Part shown: positions 46,914 to 56,969 of the stretch, one piece after another
Layout: the number at the start of each line of letters is the position of its first letter
Position numbering within the stretch: position 1 is the first letter of the stretch
Assembly (NCBI GenBank): GCA_029582265.1
Contig: CM055822.1
Span: 42,260,559 to 42,324,558 of the forward strand
Origin: Zoroaster sp. YZ-2022
Lineage: Eukaryota; Echinodermata; Asteroidea; Forcipulatida; Zoroasteridae
Length of the DNA: 64,000 nt
Direction: 5' to 3'
Translations under genes and position numbers: made by a program
The notes under the pieces: model-generated
Told to the model about the DNA's origin: nothing
Database searches by the model: none
The model's input: the letters and a program-made list of their open reading frames with translations, nothing else

Positions 46914-47131
46914 ATTTCATCAAACTATAATATCGCGGCACCCGCTGCTATATAGGATTCTAGCCAGCCAATCGTCATCGTGCAAGGTCGGTAGTCGAGA
47001 GGTTAAGACGTCTGCACTAGTAAGCAGGAGGTCGTGGGTTCGAATTCCGCCCTAGTCGTCTGTGAAGCTTTTTTCACAGACACTCGGAAAGCACTGAGTA
47101 TACACACGTCGGTGTAGGGCAAAGAATTTCA
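46914..47131 (+). mobile_element. tRNA-derived SINE, single copy
   Basis: A box GGTAGTCGAGAGGTTAAGACG, B box GTGGGTTCGAATTCCG, tail CACAGACACTCGG. It is flanked by AAGAATTTCATCAA on both sides, a likely 14-bp target duplication. Orthologous to the SINE pair at 2440-2931. Confidence 0.78.
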
Positions 47132-47427
47132 TCAACCTATAAGATCCTACTTGGTTCAAAACGTTAGTAGTTTCCACCACATAATTTACCATAACATATT
47201 GTACTGAAAATTATCTTGTACTAAAATGTTTTACACATTGTAGGCAAGTTTAGCATGTAACAAGGAAGCTTTCAGTGTATGTTAACGTCAGGCATAAAAC
47301 CTGGTGGGGGCGCATGTTATGTAGTATATGTATTGGGCTTAAGTAGATCCAAGCAACACCTACGTGCATAATATGACAATATACATTCAGATAATAATGT
47401 ACATAAAGGGTGTTTGTCTTTAAAAAA

Positions 47428-47596
47428 TAGCACTTGAAGTGCTATATTCAGCACTTCGTTTCTAGAGTGCATATACAAAGTACACTGGAAGTGCTGAATA
47501 TAGCACTTCAAGCGCTAATTGTAGCACTTTTTAGGAGCTTGTATAGTGACTGCACTTGAGGTGCTATATTCAGCACTTCGTTTATTAGAGTGCATA
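47428..47596. repeat. GCACTT palindromic repeat cluster, copy 2
   Basis: Counterpart of 3226-3396 with the same order of hairpin arms and a few substitutions, several of them compensating (for example GCACTTGAGGTGC to GCACTTGAAGTGC, a better palindrome). Confidence 0.65.
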
Positions 47597-49512
47597 AAAC
47601 CTGGGGCATATTTGGCGCGAATCTCAATTGTTGACGTAACCTGTAACCATTCTCGGTGGGGGCGCATGTTATGTAGTGTATGTATTGGGCTTAAGTAGAT
47701 CCAAGCAACACCTAGGTCCTTTTTTGTCTAACGGCTATCATTCGATGGTACATTGAATATAGGGGCCTACAGCAAAACGCGCAACTATTATAGATGTTAT
47801 TACTGAAGATTGTATATTAGTTGGTATTAGTCGGTTGACATTAAAGTATGAAAGGGTAACCTTTAAATATCCCCAAAACTATAAAACAAAAATATCAAAA
47901 TTGCCAAAATGGTCTATTCGCCGGTATGTCAGCTCTGCGACAAAACTATTAATATCGGTTGGTGTGGAGAAAATACCATTTACTTTTTTGTCCACCCAAA
48001 AACAATGAAAGTTAGAGAAATCCAGTTGGCCAAACAACATTATCATAATTGAACTAAGTACAATTACAATGAATGATGTCATAATGACATCATAACACCA
48101 TAACTCACAATTAAAATATATAGGTTTAATTGAACAAATATTATCAACATGGAATTATATGACCTCTAAAACATAATCAAAATGACTTTAATATCCCACC
48201 ATGATATTTTCTAATTGAATTTTAACTATTTGTTTGTTTTATTTGGTAATGAAATGGTGATGACGTTATAATTACATAATTCAAAGTCACATTGTATTCA
48301 GATTGTTTGGAGCATGACTTGTAACAAATCTACATGCCTAATGGTGCTTTTGGCCGACGTGTAACGATAATTTCACTAACTAACCTCACTACTACTTCTA
48401 ATAATTCGTTTACCGGCTAATTCAAGTGGCTTGGTAGCGTAGTGGATAGAACCCTCGCCTTCCATGTAGGTGATACCGAGATCCAGACAACGTTGTTATA
48501 ATTGTTTTAATTTAAATAGTCTTATAATTACACATTTAAGAAGCAAAGACTTTCTGTATAATAGTAATTCACGGCTGTGGAGGATTTTAATGTTAATGTC
48601 CAAAATTCATTTATAGAATACAAACGTATGTGAGCATACAGTGGCAATTATTTACTTCAGAAAAAATCGCATAAGTTGCCATGGTGATTTATACCGTAAC
48701 CAGGAGTAATTTCCACGACAAAAAATTCTGACAGCCGTATAAATATTGTAAAAACACAATTTTTTTTTTCAACTTGAAATGTTGGGAATTCTATATTGAC
48801 TGTACACGAAAGTCATTATTCAAACAATTTTGTGCCATTTTTTCCCGTCCAAAGTATTGTAATAATTATACCGTCCCCTAGAGTATACATGCAGGCATAA
48901 TTAATTTCCGCGACGACAACTTCTGCCATTAATAAATGCCAGTCCAATTAATTTGGAAAACATTTCCTTGAATCTATATTATTAGTACTCGCGAAAATCT
49001 TATTCAAACGACTAGTTTGTACCATTTTCCCATCCCATTTATCAAAAACAGTTTTTCCCGTAACCAAGTACTTAATTTCGGCAACAATTTCTACAATTTA
49101 TTAAAGCCAGTCTAATAATAAATTAAGTAAAAACAAAACAAAAAAGATTTGGGGCATAAAGTGCACAGAATCTTGATCAGTACACGAATTTAAACGCTTA
49201 TTTAAACGCTATTGTACCACTTTCCCTCCAAAATATCACAACATCCAAGAGTATACTTTTATGCAAACTTAATTTTCGCGACAATAATTTAAACAATTTA
49301 ATTGATGAATGTAAGAGTGTTTACAAACGCGGTCATGTGACGCTGAATTCTGTTTAATAACGAAGAGCAGACGTGGCCTGGCATAAAATTACGTTTTTCA
49401 GTGAAAATATTGGCGATATTATTTTCATAATCCCGAGACAATGCCTGGGAGCTTCTGTGCTGTTGGCTGCACTGCAAACCGCCGCAAAAAAGAGGAAATA
49501 GGCTAAGTATAA

Positions 49513-51360
49513 CCCAGCTAACATGCATACGTTGGGCCGACGTCGGTGAACTTCGTATAAGTCGGCGTCAAAAAACGGACGTTGTACGGACGTCGGGAAG
49601 GTCGGAGTCACTTTCTAAACGTTGTACAGACGTTGGCAAACAGTATGAAGCACAACAGGTCGATTTTCAACGTTGGCACAACGTAGTTATAATACGGACA
49701 ACGTAACGTCGGCGTACAAAAGTTGTGCCAACGTCCGGAAATGTTGTACAGTATAACAGGTCATTGTTCAACGTTGGCACAACGTAGTTATATCAATGTG
49801 GGCAACGTAACGTCGGCGTCCTAAGGTTTTGTCAACGTCGGCAAATGTTGTGCAGTATACAAGGTCGATTTGCAACGTTGGCACCACGTAAGTATAGTGT
49901 GGGCAATGTAACGTCGGCGTTTTAAGGTTTTGTCAACGTCAGCAAATGTTGTACAGTATAACAGGTCGATTTTCAACGTTGGCACAACGTAGTTATAATG
50001 TGGGCAACGTAACGTTGGCGTCCTAAGGTTTTGTCAACGTCGGCAAATATCGTGCAGTATACAAGGTCGATTTTCAACCTTGGCACAACGGAAGTATAAT
50101 GTGATCAATGTAACGTCGGCGTTTTAAGGTTGTGCCAATGTTGGCAAATGTTGTACAGTATACAAGGTCGACTTTCAACGTTGGCACAACGTAGTTAAAA
50201 TGTGTACAACCTAACTACGGCGCATCATACGTTGTGCCGACGTCAAAATCCAATGGTGTTTTAATTTCCGAAGAGGCAGGGAATTGTACACTTTAAAAAA
50301 AATCGTAATTTTACGGCGAAAAGTGTGTAAATTCCACGGTGAATTACCGTATCATCCCCTTTTCAGTGTTTTACGGCTGAAACCCGTATTACGGCCGCTC
50401 CCATTGCACTCTGGGATATATCCAATATGTAAATCATCTGACCTTAATTTGACCTAGCTTTGTGCTCGAATCATTTCCAAGGTTTAAATATGTGAAAATG
50501 GGTCATTTTAAGCCATTTTCAAATATTTACTGTTAACTTTATGATAAAAAGGTAAGATTTTGGTGTTCTCTTCTATTTTGATGTAAAAAAGTACATTCAA
50601 AATTTCAAATGACACCATGATTTGAAAAGAGATTTGAAAAGACCGTATATAAAGGATACATGTTCAAAACATTATGAACTGGAGAGGGGTCGTTGAAAAA
50701 GGAACCAGACTATGCGTACGTGTAGGTAAGTGAAAGACTTTGTGTAAAATAAACAATTGCATCGATTAACCCCAATTAATATCTACAGATCCATCCCATA
50801 GTAAATGCAGCATCCCGTGGACGTTTCAACCTTAACTGCTTAAATACCGTAAATAATACGTTAACCGTAGATTCATTTTCCAGTTATGAAAATACGGTAC
50901 CCGTGAATATATGGAAATATTTAAAACCCGCTGCACTACGTTTGACCGGGAATTTACGGGAATTCTTTTTACAGTCTAGGTCTACCCAGCCTAGCATGCA
51001 TACGTTGGCCCAACGTGTGCCAAAGTTATGGCGGGGTTGACCCGTCGTCGGTACAACGTTGCCCTAACGTCTCCGACGTTGGCCCGATGGAGAAAATAAA
51101 CGTCAAGGCGACGTCAACTGCCGACGTTGGGCCAATCATAAAATATTATGTTGTCCCAACGCGTTACTAATACGTCATACGAACGTTGGACGTGCCGACG
51201 TTGGCCCAACAAATGCCGACGTTGTGGCAGGGTCGATCCAACGTTGGCCCAACGTCTTCGGCGTTGGCCCGATGGAAAAATTAACGTCAAGGCGACGTCA
51301 ACTGCCGACGCAAATTCTTACGTTGGCCAACGTTGGCCCAACGTTTGCATGTTAGCTGGG
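49513..51360. mobile_element. 1848-bp foldback element built of ACGTTGG repeats
   Basis: The termini CCCAGCTAACATGCATACGT and its complement (GCATGTTAGCTGGG) are inverted. The left arm holds about five copies of a roughly 110-bp unit (CAACGTTGGCACAACGTAGT, GGCAACGTAACGTCGGCG); the right arm has ACGTTGGCCCAACGT repeats. The copy 1 locus reads AGTATAAGCTTT at 5335-5346 without the element, so insertion duplicated only AA (49511-49512 and 51361-51362). No transposase is present. Confidence 0.88.
50295..50980. mobile_element. MITE nested in the foldback element
   Basis: Ends CACTTTAAAAAAAATCGTAA and TTACGGGAATTCTTTTTACA are imperfect inverted repeats; the interior contains further TTTACGG/CCGTAAA pairs and no ORF. 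It separates the two arms of the larger element. Confidence 0.6.
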
Positions 51361-51675
51361 AAGCTTTTACGAAATCTCATCGGATCCATCTCCACTGGGA
51401 AACTGAGGAGAAATGCCGCCGATGGTTGTTGCTGATTCGCCGAGAATACTGGAGCAAGAAATTATCTTTTTTGATTTTCGCGTAAATGTAATTATTTTGG
51501 AGTATCGGTTTGTACAAGTTCAACCATACACTGTAACCATGACTAGGTGCAGGAACTGCCCGGCCAACGACGACTAGACTGCGTTTTATGCCCAGTAGAA
51601 TGCATGTTTTGGTATATGTGTGACGTCACATGTCAATCGTCGATACAATAACAACAAAAAACATGGTTGACTTAC

Positions 51676-51839
51676 TCGTTGAATGTTCAGTTCCCCACAA
51701 TTCCAAGCCTGGAGCACTTTTTTGTTTCGAAAATTCCCCTTGACCTCCAGATCTTCGTTCCAGGTCACCATTGTCCACATATCGTGGAGTTGATCTCCTT
51801 TCCCTGCCATCCCTTTGAAAACTAGTTGCCATTCACAAT
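51676..51839 (-). CDS. Exon A of gene 2: WQLVF-domain exon
   Basis: 164 nt with acceptor TTTCCTTTGCAG|ATTGTG and donor CGA|GTAAGT, phase 1 in and phase 0 out, exactly like exon A' at 9546-9709. It encodes DCEWQLVFKGMAGKGDQLHD through WNCGELNIQR. Compared with exon A', 12 bases differ, and every changed codon changes the residue (S/C, Y/H, T/K, Y/L, E/Q, S/N, S/C, Q/E), with no silent changes. Two changes create new cysteines. It splices in phase to exon B. The first exons of gene 2 were not found to its right, up to base 64000. Confidence 0.82.
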
Positions 51840-52176
51840 CTGCAAAGGAAAATAAGTGGACTTGTAAACTGAAACTCAGTCGCATTTTTTTCAGGTGAGA
51901 AGTTGAAACATTTTTTATCAAGTTTTATTCTTCCATGGTCAATTTGACCAACATAAATATAATTTGACCTGAATTCTAAACGAGGTGGGAGACACACGGG
52001 GGACACACGGGGGACACATGCCTCGGATGAGGTTTGGGGGTACGTGATCCCATAACCCAGGTTGAACTATAACCAGTTTGTACAGAGACAGAGTTTCACT
52101 AAAGGAGGTACCAGATGGGGACATACTCTTGAAGTCTGAACTAGTTTTAAAATTATAGACGTTAGAGGTTTTTAAA

Positions 52177-52292
52177 GGGTCAGTGTCGTCACGATCAACA
52201 GGGCATGGAATCGGAATGCTAGTTTGCTTAAACTAGGACATCGATTCCATACCCTGTTGAAAGTCTGATCTGATCGTGACGATACTGCCCGT
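52177..52292. mobile_element. MITE, TATCGTCACGATCA family, copy 2
   Basis: Near-palindrome with ends GGGTCAGTGTCGTCACGATC and GATCGTGACGATACTGCCC; the centre is GTTTGCTTAAAC. It matches the arms of 30224-30442 but lacks that copy's central insertion. Confidence 0.8.
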
Positions 52293-52390
52293 TCAATAAG
52301 AGGAGTTTCCAGTAACTTTTCAGTAGGGTTTTAACAAAGCTACCTTGAAAGGGAAGTGACATCATTGGTGTGAAGACTTAAGAGTATGTT

Positions 52391-52475
52391 AAATCTCGGG
52401 TTCGAGTCCGGCATCAGGCAATTTTTCTCTCGAATACCGTTTGAGCGCTCTACCAACTGAGCTAACCAGCCCTAG
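52391..52475. repeat. tRNA-like boxes in opposite orientation
   Basis: A B-box-like CGGGTTCGAGTCCGG lies on the plus strand at 52398, and 40 bases on the minus strand gives TTAGCTCAGTTGGTAGAGCG, an A-box-like sequence. They face each other, so they cannot form one tRNA; this is probably two SINE heads or a rearranged one. Confidence 0.5.
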
Positions 52476-52705
52476 GTTGGTGGGCGGTCCACTTATGCCA
52501 ATTATCTATTGCTCTAAGGGGCCAAGTCAGAGGCCAAACCATGTCTGCCGAGTAGCCAGGGATCAAGCCCCGGTCAGATGCAAACAACCCGGGTAACGGC
52601 AGTAGCGGGGATCACACAACTTGGGATACAAGGTCCCATGATCCTTTGCTTTCCCTTTTCCCTATAAATGGATGTGTTTTTAATGTTTGTACTTTGTCAA
52701 AGCCT

Positions 52706-52745
52706 CTGATGAAGGTCCGGTTTGGATCGAAAGCTAAGGTCACCC
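52706..52745 (+). other. CTGATGA-hairpin-GAAA motif upstream of the PLE
   Basis: CTGATGA, one extra A, then stem GGTCC/GGATC around GGTTT, then GAAAGC. It resembles the hammerhead ribozyme core reported in terminal repeats of Penelope-like elements, and it lies upstream of a Penelope-like ORF in the same orientation. The extra base and the absence of a clear stem I hairpin argue for caution. Confidence 0.45.
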
Positions 52746-52937
52746 TCCCAATTTAATTTATATATCTTCAGGTCTTCAGGATTCCTGCCTGTAGCTCAGC
52801 GGTTGCAACAGATCTTCACCTGTCGTAGTAAGTCACTATTTACTGTTGTTGTATCCATCCGTGGTGATCCCCTTGATTTACCTGTTTTTGTTTTATATGT
52901 TTGTCTCATATCCATTTTGCTCCCTATTTATTTATCC

Positions 52938-54625
52938 AACCTCTACTCTCCTCAGCTATTTATATCAACCTATACTCTCTTTAGGTTTTTGTATCAACCT
53001 GTTCTCTTTTCAGGTTTTTGTTTTAACCTGTTCCCTTTTCAGGTATTTGTTTTAACCTGTTCTATTTTCAGGTATTTGTATCAACCTGTTCTCTTTTCAG
53101 GTTTTTGTTTTAACCTGTTCCCTTTTCAGGTATTTGTTTTAACCTGTTATATTTTCAGGTATTTGTTTTAACCTGTTCTTTTTTCAGGTATTTGTTTTAA
53201 CCTGTTCTATTTCCAGGTATTTGCTTTAACCTGTTCTTTTTTTTTAGGTATTTGCTTTAACCTGTTCTCTTTTTAGGTATTTGCTTTAACCTGTCCTTTT
53301 TTCAGGTATTTGCTTTAACCTTTTCTCTTTTAAGGAATTTGTTTTAACCTGTTCTCTTTTCAGGTATTTATTTTAACCTGTTCTCTTTTCAGGTATTTGT
53401 TTTAACCTGTTTTATTTTCAGGTATTTGCTTTAACCTGTTCTCTTTTTAGGTATTTGCTTTAACCTGTCCTTTTTTCAGGTATTTGCTTTAACCTGTTCT
53501 TTTTCAGGTATTTGCTTTAACCTGTTCTCTTTTTAGGTATTTGCTTTAACCTGTCCTTTTTTCAGGTATTTGCTTTAACCTGTTCTCTTTTTAGGTTTTT
53601 GTTTTAACCGGTTCTCTTTTCAGGTACTTGTTCTAACCTGTTCTTTTTTCAGGTATTTGTTTTAACCTGTTCTCTCCACAGCTCTTTGTATTAACCCGTT
53701 CTCTTTTCAGGTATATGCTTTAACCCGTTCTCTCTACAGCTCTTTGTATTAACCCGTTCTCTTTTCACGTATTTGTTTTAACCCGTTCTCTCCACAGCTC
53801 TTTGTAATAACCCCTTCTCTTTTTCAGGTATTTGTATTAACCCGTTCTCTTTTTCAGGCATTTGTTTTAACCCGTTCTCTTTTTCAGGTATTTGTTTTAA
53901 ACCGTTCTCTCCACAGCTCTTTGTAATAATCCGTTCTCTTTTCAGGTATTTGTATTAACCCGTTCTCTTTTTCAGGTATTTGTTTTAACCCGTTCTCGTT
54001 TCAGATATTTATTTTAACCCGTTCACTCCACAGCTCTTTGTATTAACCCGTTCTCTTTTCAGGTATTTGTTTTAACCCGTTCCTCCACAGCTCTTTGTAA
54101 TAACCCGTTCTTTTTTCAAGTATTTGTTTTAACCCGTTCTCTCCACAGTTCTTTGTATTAACCCGTTCTCTTTTCAGGTATTTGTTTTAACCCGTTCTCT
54201 CCACAGCTCTTTGTAATAATCCGTTCTCTTTTTCAGGTATTTGTTTTAACCCGTTCTCGTTTCAGATATTTGTTTTAACCCGTTCACTCCACAGCTCTTT
54301 GTATTAACCCGTTCTCTTTTCAGGTATGTGTTTTAACCCGTTCTCTCCACAGCTCTTTGTAATATAATAACCCGTTCTCTTTTCAGGTATTTGTTTTAGC
54401 CCGTTCTCTCCACAGCTCTTTGTATTAACCCGTTCTCTTTTCAGGTATTTGTTTTAACCCGTTCTCTCCACAGTTCTTTGTAATAACCCGTTCTTTTTTC
54501 AGGTATTTGTTTTAACCCGTTCTCTCCACAGCTGTGTTGTACTAACCCGTTCTCCCCACAGCTCTTTGTATTAACCCATTCCCTTTTCAGGCATTTGTTT
54601 TAACCCATTCTTTAACCACAGCTCT
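52938..54625 (+). repeat. Tandem array of about 28-bp units resembling splice acceptor/donor
   Basis: About 60 units by length. Type A reads TTTTAACCTGTTCTCTTTTC followed by AGGTATTTG; type B reads ATTAACCCGTTCTCTCC followed by ACAGCTCTTTG. To about 53660 nearly all are type A with AACCTG. From there to the end A and B mostly alternate as a dimer of about 57 bp, and AACCTG becomes AACCCG. Each A unit has a branch-point-like TTTAAC, a pyrimidine tract and CAG|GTATTT. The 52722-53171 ORF is an artefact of the array. Confidence 0.9.
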
Positions 54626-54704
54626 TTTCAACTCTTTTTAATACATATAATGTATATTGCTTTTCTCTATGTCATCGCTTAATACTAATTAATGCCTTTT
54701 CCGA

Positions 54705-56967
54705 AAGTTGCGCAAACTTGAGGAAAAGAGAGCACGTTATCTATCTCACCTTGATAACTACCGTTTCTATCGTTTATCCCGTATTCTACCCAAGGGTCTC
54801 AAAATCAAATGCAGCCCCTCCTTTGGGGACCTAGACCCCGCATTCAGTAAGAAATAGAAGAACACACTAACCAAGACTTCCTTCCATTTACTTGAACTTC
54901 TCGAAGCCCAATGCCTAAAATGCATTGACAAGCAGTCACTTGATATTGAGAGTACATAATCTCAATTGAAAGCGGCTTGCCCTAATGATCATGAATGGGA
55001 CCATTTCCAAGCCATTCTGTCCTCCAACATTAACCACCTTCGTTCTTCCCTTCGATGCAATGCCCAACCTAACCATAAGAAATACATCTACAGGCGTTTC
55101 CATAAGATCACCACTAAACCCTCTGGTGACAATACCCCTAACCCACCAACACATACTGTAATTAATTTGTCTGATACTGTACTCAGTGATCCCCAGCTTA
55201 AATTGCTCTCAAGGGGTTTTAAGTTTTGCCCCACACCCAAGGAGCATAATCAACTCTCACTCCAACAGGACATAGCCGACTTCAACCGCAGACTACGACT
55301 CCGTGAATTCTTTCACGTCGAGCCCTCCGCAGACGACGAGCCCCCAGATGACAGTCCCTCTGGGGCCTCAGCCGCAACCGCTTCAAAGAAAAAAGTGTAT
55401 GGGTACCCCCTAAGAATAGGGATGCAGCCCTTGACAACTACATCAACTCAGTCAACTCTGAGGTTCACAGGGAACCTCCTACTAGATGTGCCAGCAACCT
55501 TTCCCGTGCTGAACGGGACGCCATCGGTGAACTCCGACAAGCCACGAACCTAAGTCATCAAACGGGCTGACAAAGGGTCTGCTGTTGTGGTCATGAACAG
55601 AGATGATTACATAGCCGAGGCCCTTAGACAACTTAATAACACTGATCACTATACAGAATGTGATACTGACCCACTCCTTCGCAAAAGAAATTTCTGACAC
55701 CCTCGTCAAAATTCATAATTGCAACGGTATTAACAAGGATACCTTTAACCATCCCACAGGATCCTCGTACGGCCCGTTTCTATCTACTGCCCAAAATACA
55801 CAAGGCAGGTAACCCGGGTCGTCCCATTGTGTTGGGTAATGATAGCCCAATAGAACGTATCTCTGAGTTCGTTGATAGCTACCTCAACCCTCTGGTCTCT
55901 CATATCCCTTCATTCATACAGGACACTACAGACTTCCTCCGTAAACTAGAGGGTATTAAACATCAAATACCCAATTCTGCCCTCCTTGTCACTCTGGATT
56001 TTTCCTCCTTATATACTAACATCCCCCATGGCGAAGGCATAAGTGCATGTGCCAACGCTCTCAGATCCAACAAGCAAACCAAACCTTATGTGAGACACCT
56101 CAAAGATCTTATCCGACATATACTGACCAAAAACAATTTCACGTTCCTAGACAGAAACTTTCTCCAGGTACAACGTACAGCCAAGGGCACCAAGATGGCA
56201 CCATCATACGCTAATCTGTTTATGTCTGACCTTGAAGACAGATTGCTATCTTCTGCCCCCCACCGTCCTCTAGTATGGTGGAGATTTATTGATGATATCT
56301 TCTCCATCTGGTGTGGTGGCCAAGATAGCCTAGGTGAATTCATCAACTACATTAATTCATTCCATGCCACCATCAAGTTCACTGCTAACTGCTCTCCCAA
56401 TAGCGTGAACTTCCTAGACGTCACCATCAACAAATCCCCCCGGGGCATCTCGTCTATTGTAAACCCACTGACACTCATCAATACCTCCTTTCTGACAGCT
56501 GCCACCCCAAGCACTGCAAAGAGGCCATTGCCTACAGTCAAGCCCTCCGCATAAGATGTATCTGTTCCACTGATACCTTATACAGGAAACGGTTGTCTGA
56601 ACTGAGGCAACACCTTGTATCCCGGGGTCATAGCAAACGCAGGGTCCAACTAGCTATCAACAGGGCCCTCTGTACCCCACGTAGCACCCTCTTGGCTACC
56701 CTGGGTAACAAGAAAACCCTTCCCAACAGAGTTCCCCTGGTTACTACTTATCACCCCAGATTCCCCAGACTTTCATCTGTCGTAAATGATAACATGACTA
56801 TTTTACACTCCTCCGATAGGTTACGCTCAGCCATCCCTGAGCCCCCTTTGATTGTTTTCCGTCGCCCCCGTAACATCGGTGATATATTGGTTCGGGCTAG
56901 GCTCCCTAGCACCAACAGTGACCTTAACGTCACTGATCATGAATCACCACAGGGGTGTTCTAACTGA
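54705..56967 (+). pseudogene. Penelope-like element (PLE) reverse transcriptase, broken
   Basis: The N-terminal region reads LRKLEEKRARYLSHLDNYRF with two in-frame stops, then LSDTVLSDPQLKLLSRGFKF and FNRRLRLREFF. After frame changes near 55390 and 55550, the RT follows: IKRADKGSAVVVM, RFYLLPKIHKAG, LVTLDFSSLYTNIPHGEG, GTKMAPSYANLFM, the catalytic WWRFIDDIFSIW (near 56280) and VNFLDVTI. Another frame change near 56500 leads to HPKHCKEAIAYSQALRIRC, RLSELRQHLVSRGH and PLIVFRRPRNIGDILVRARL, the conserved PLE linker. It ends at 56967 without a GIY-YIG endonuclease, so the copy is EN-less or 3'-truncated. At least three frameshifts and two stops make it inactive. Confidence 0.88.
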
Positions 56968-56969
56968 TA

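Larger units (their letters stand above)
45440..51421. repeat. Duplicated intron segment, copy 2
   Basis: Direct counterpart of 1035-5402, lying between exons A and B of gene 2. It contains the insertion at 49513-51360 that copy 1 lacks, and one SINE where copy 1 has two. Homology stops at GAAATGCCG(T/C)CGA, where copy 1 runs into LINE sequence. Copy 2 also lacks the CTTTTTCTC-side difference near 46540-46580 (an added CCCCTCCC patch). Confidence 0.85.

Noticed and set aside
52722..53171. 149-residue hydrophobic ORF with repeated Phe/Leu segments
   Set aside because: It is a translation of the roughly 28-bp tandem array; the array's indels shift the frame and no start context or homology supports it.
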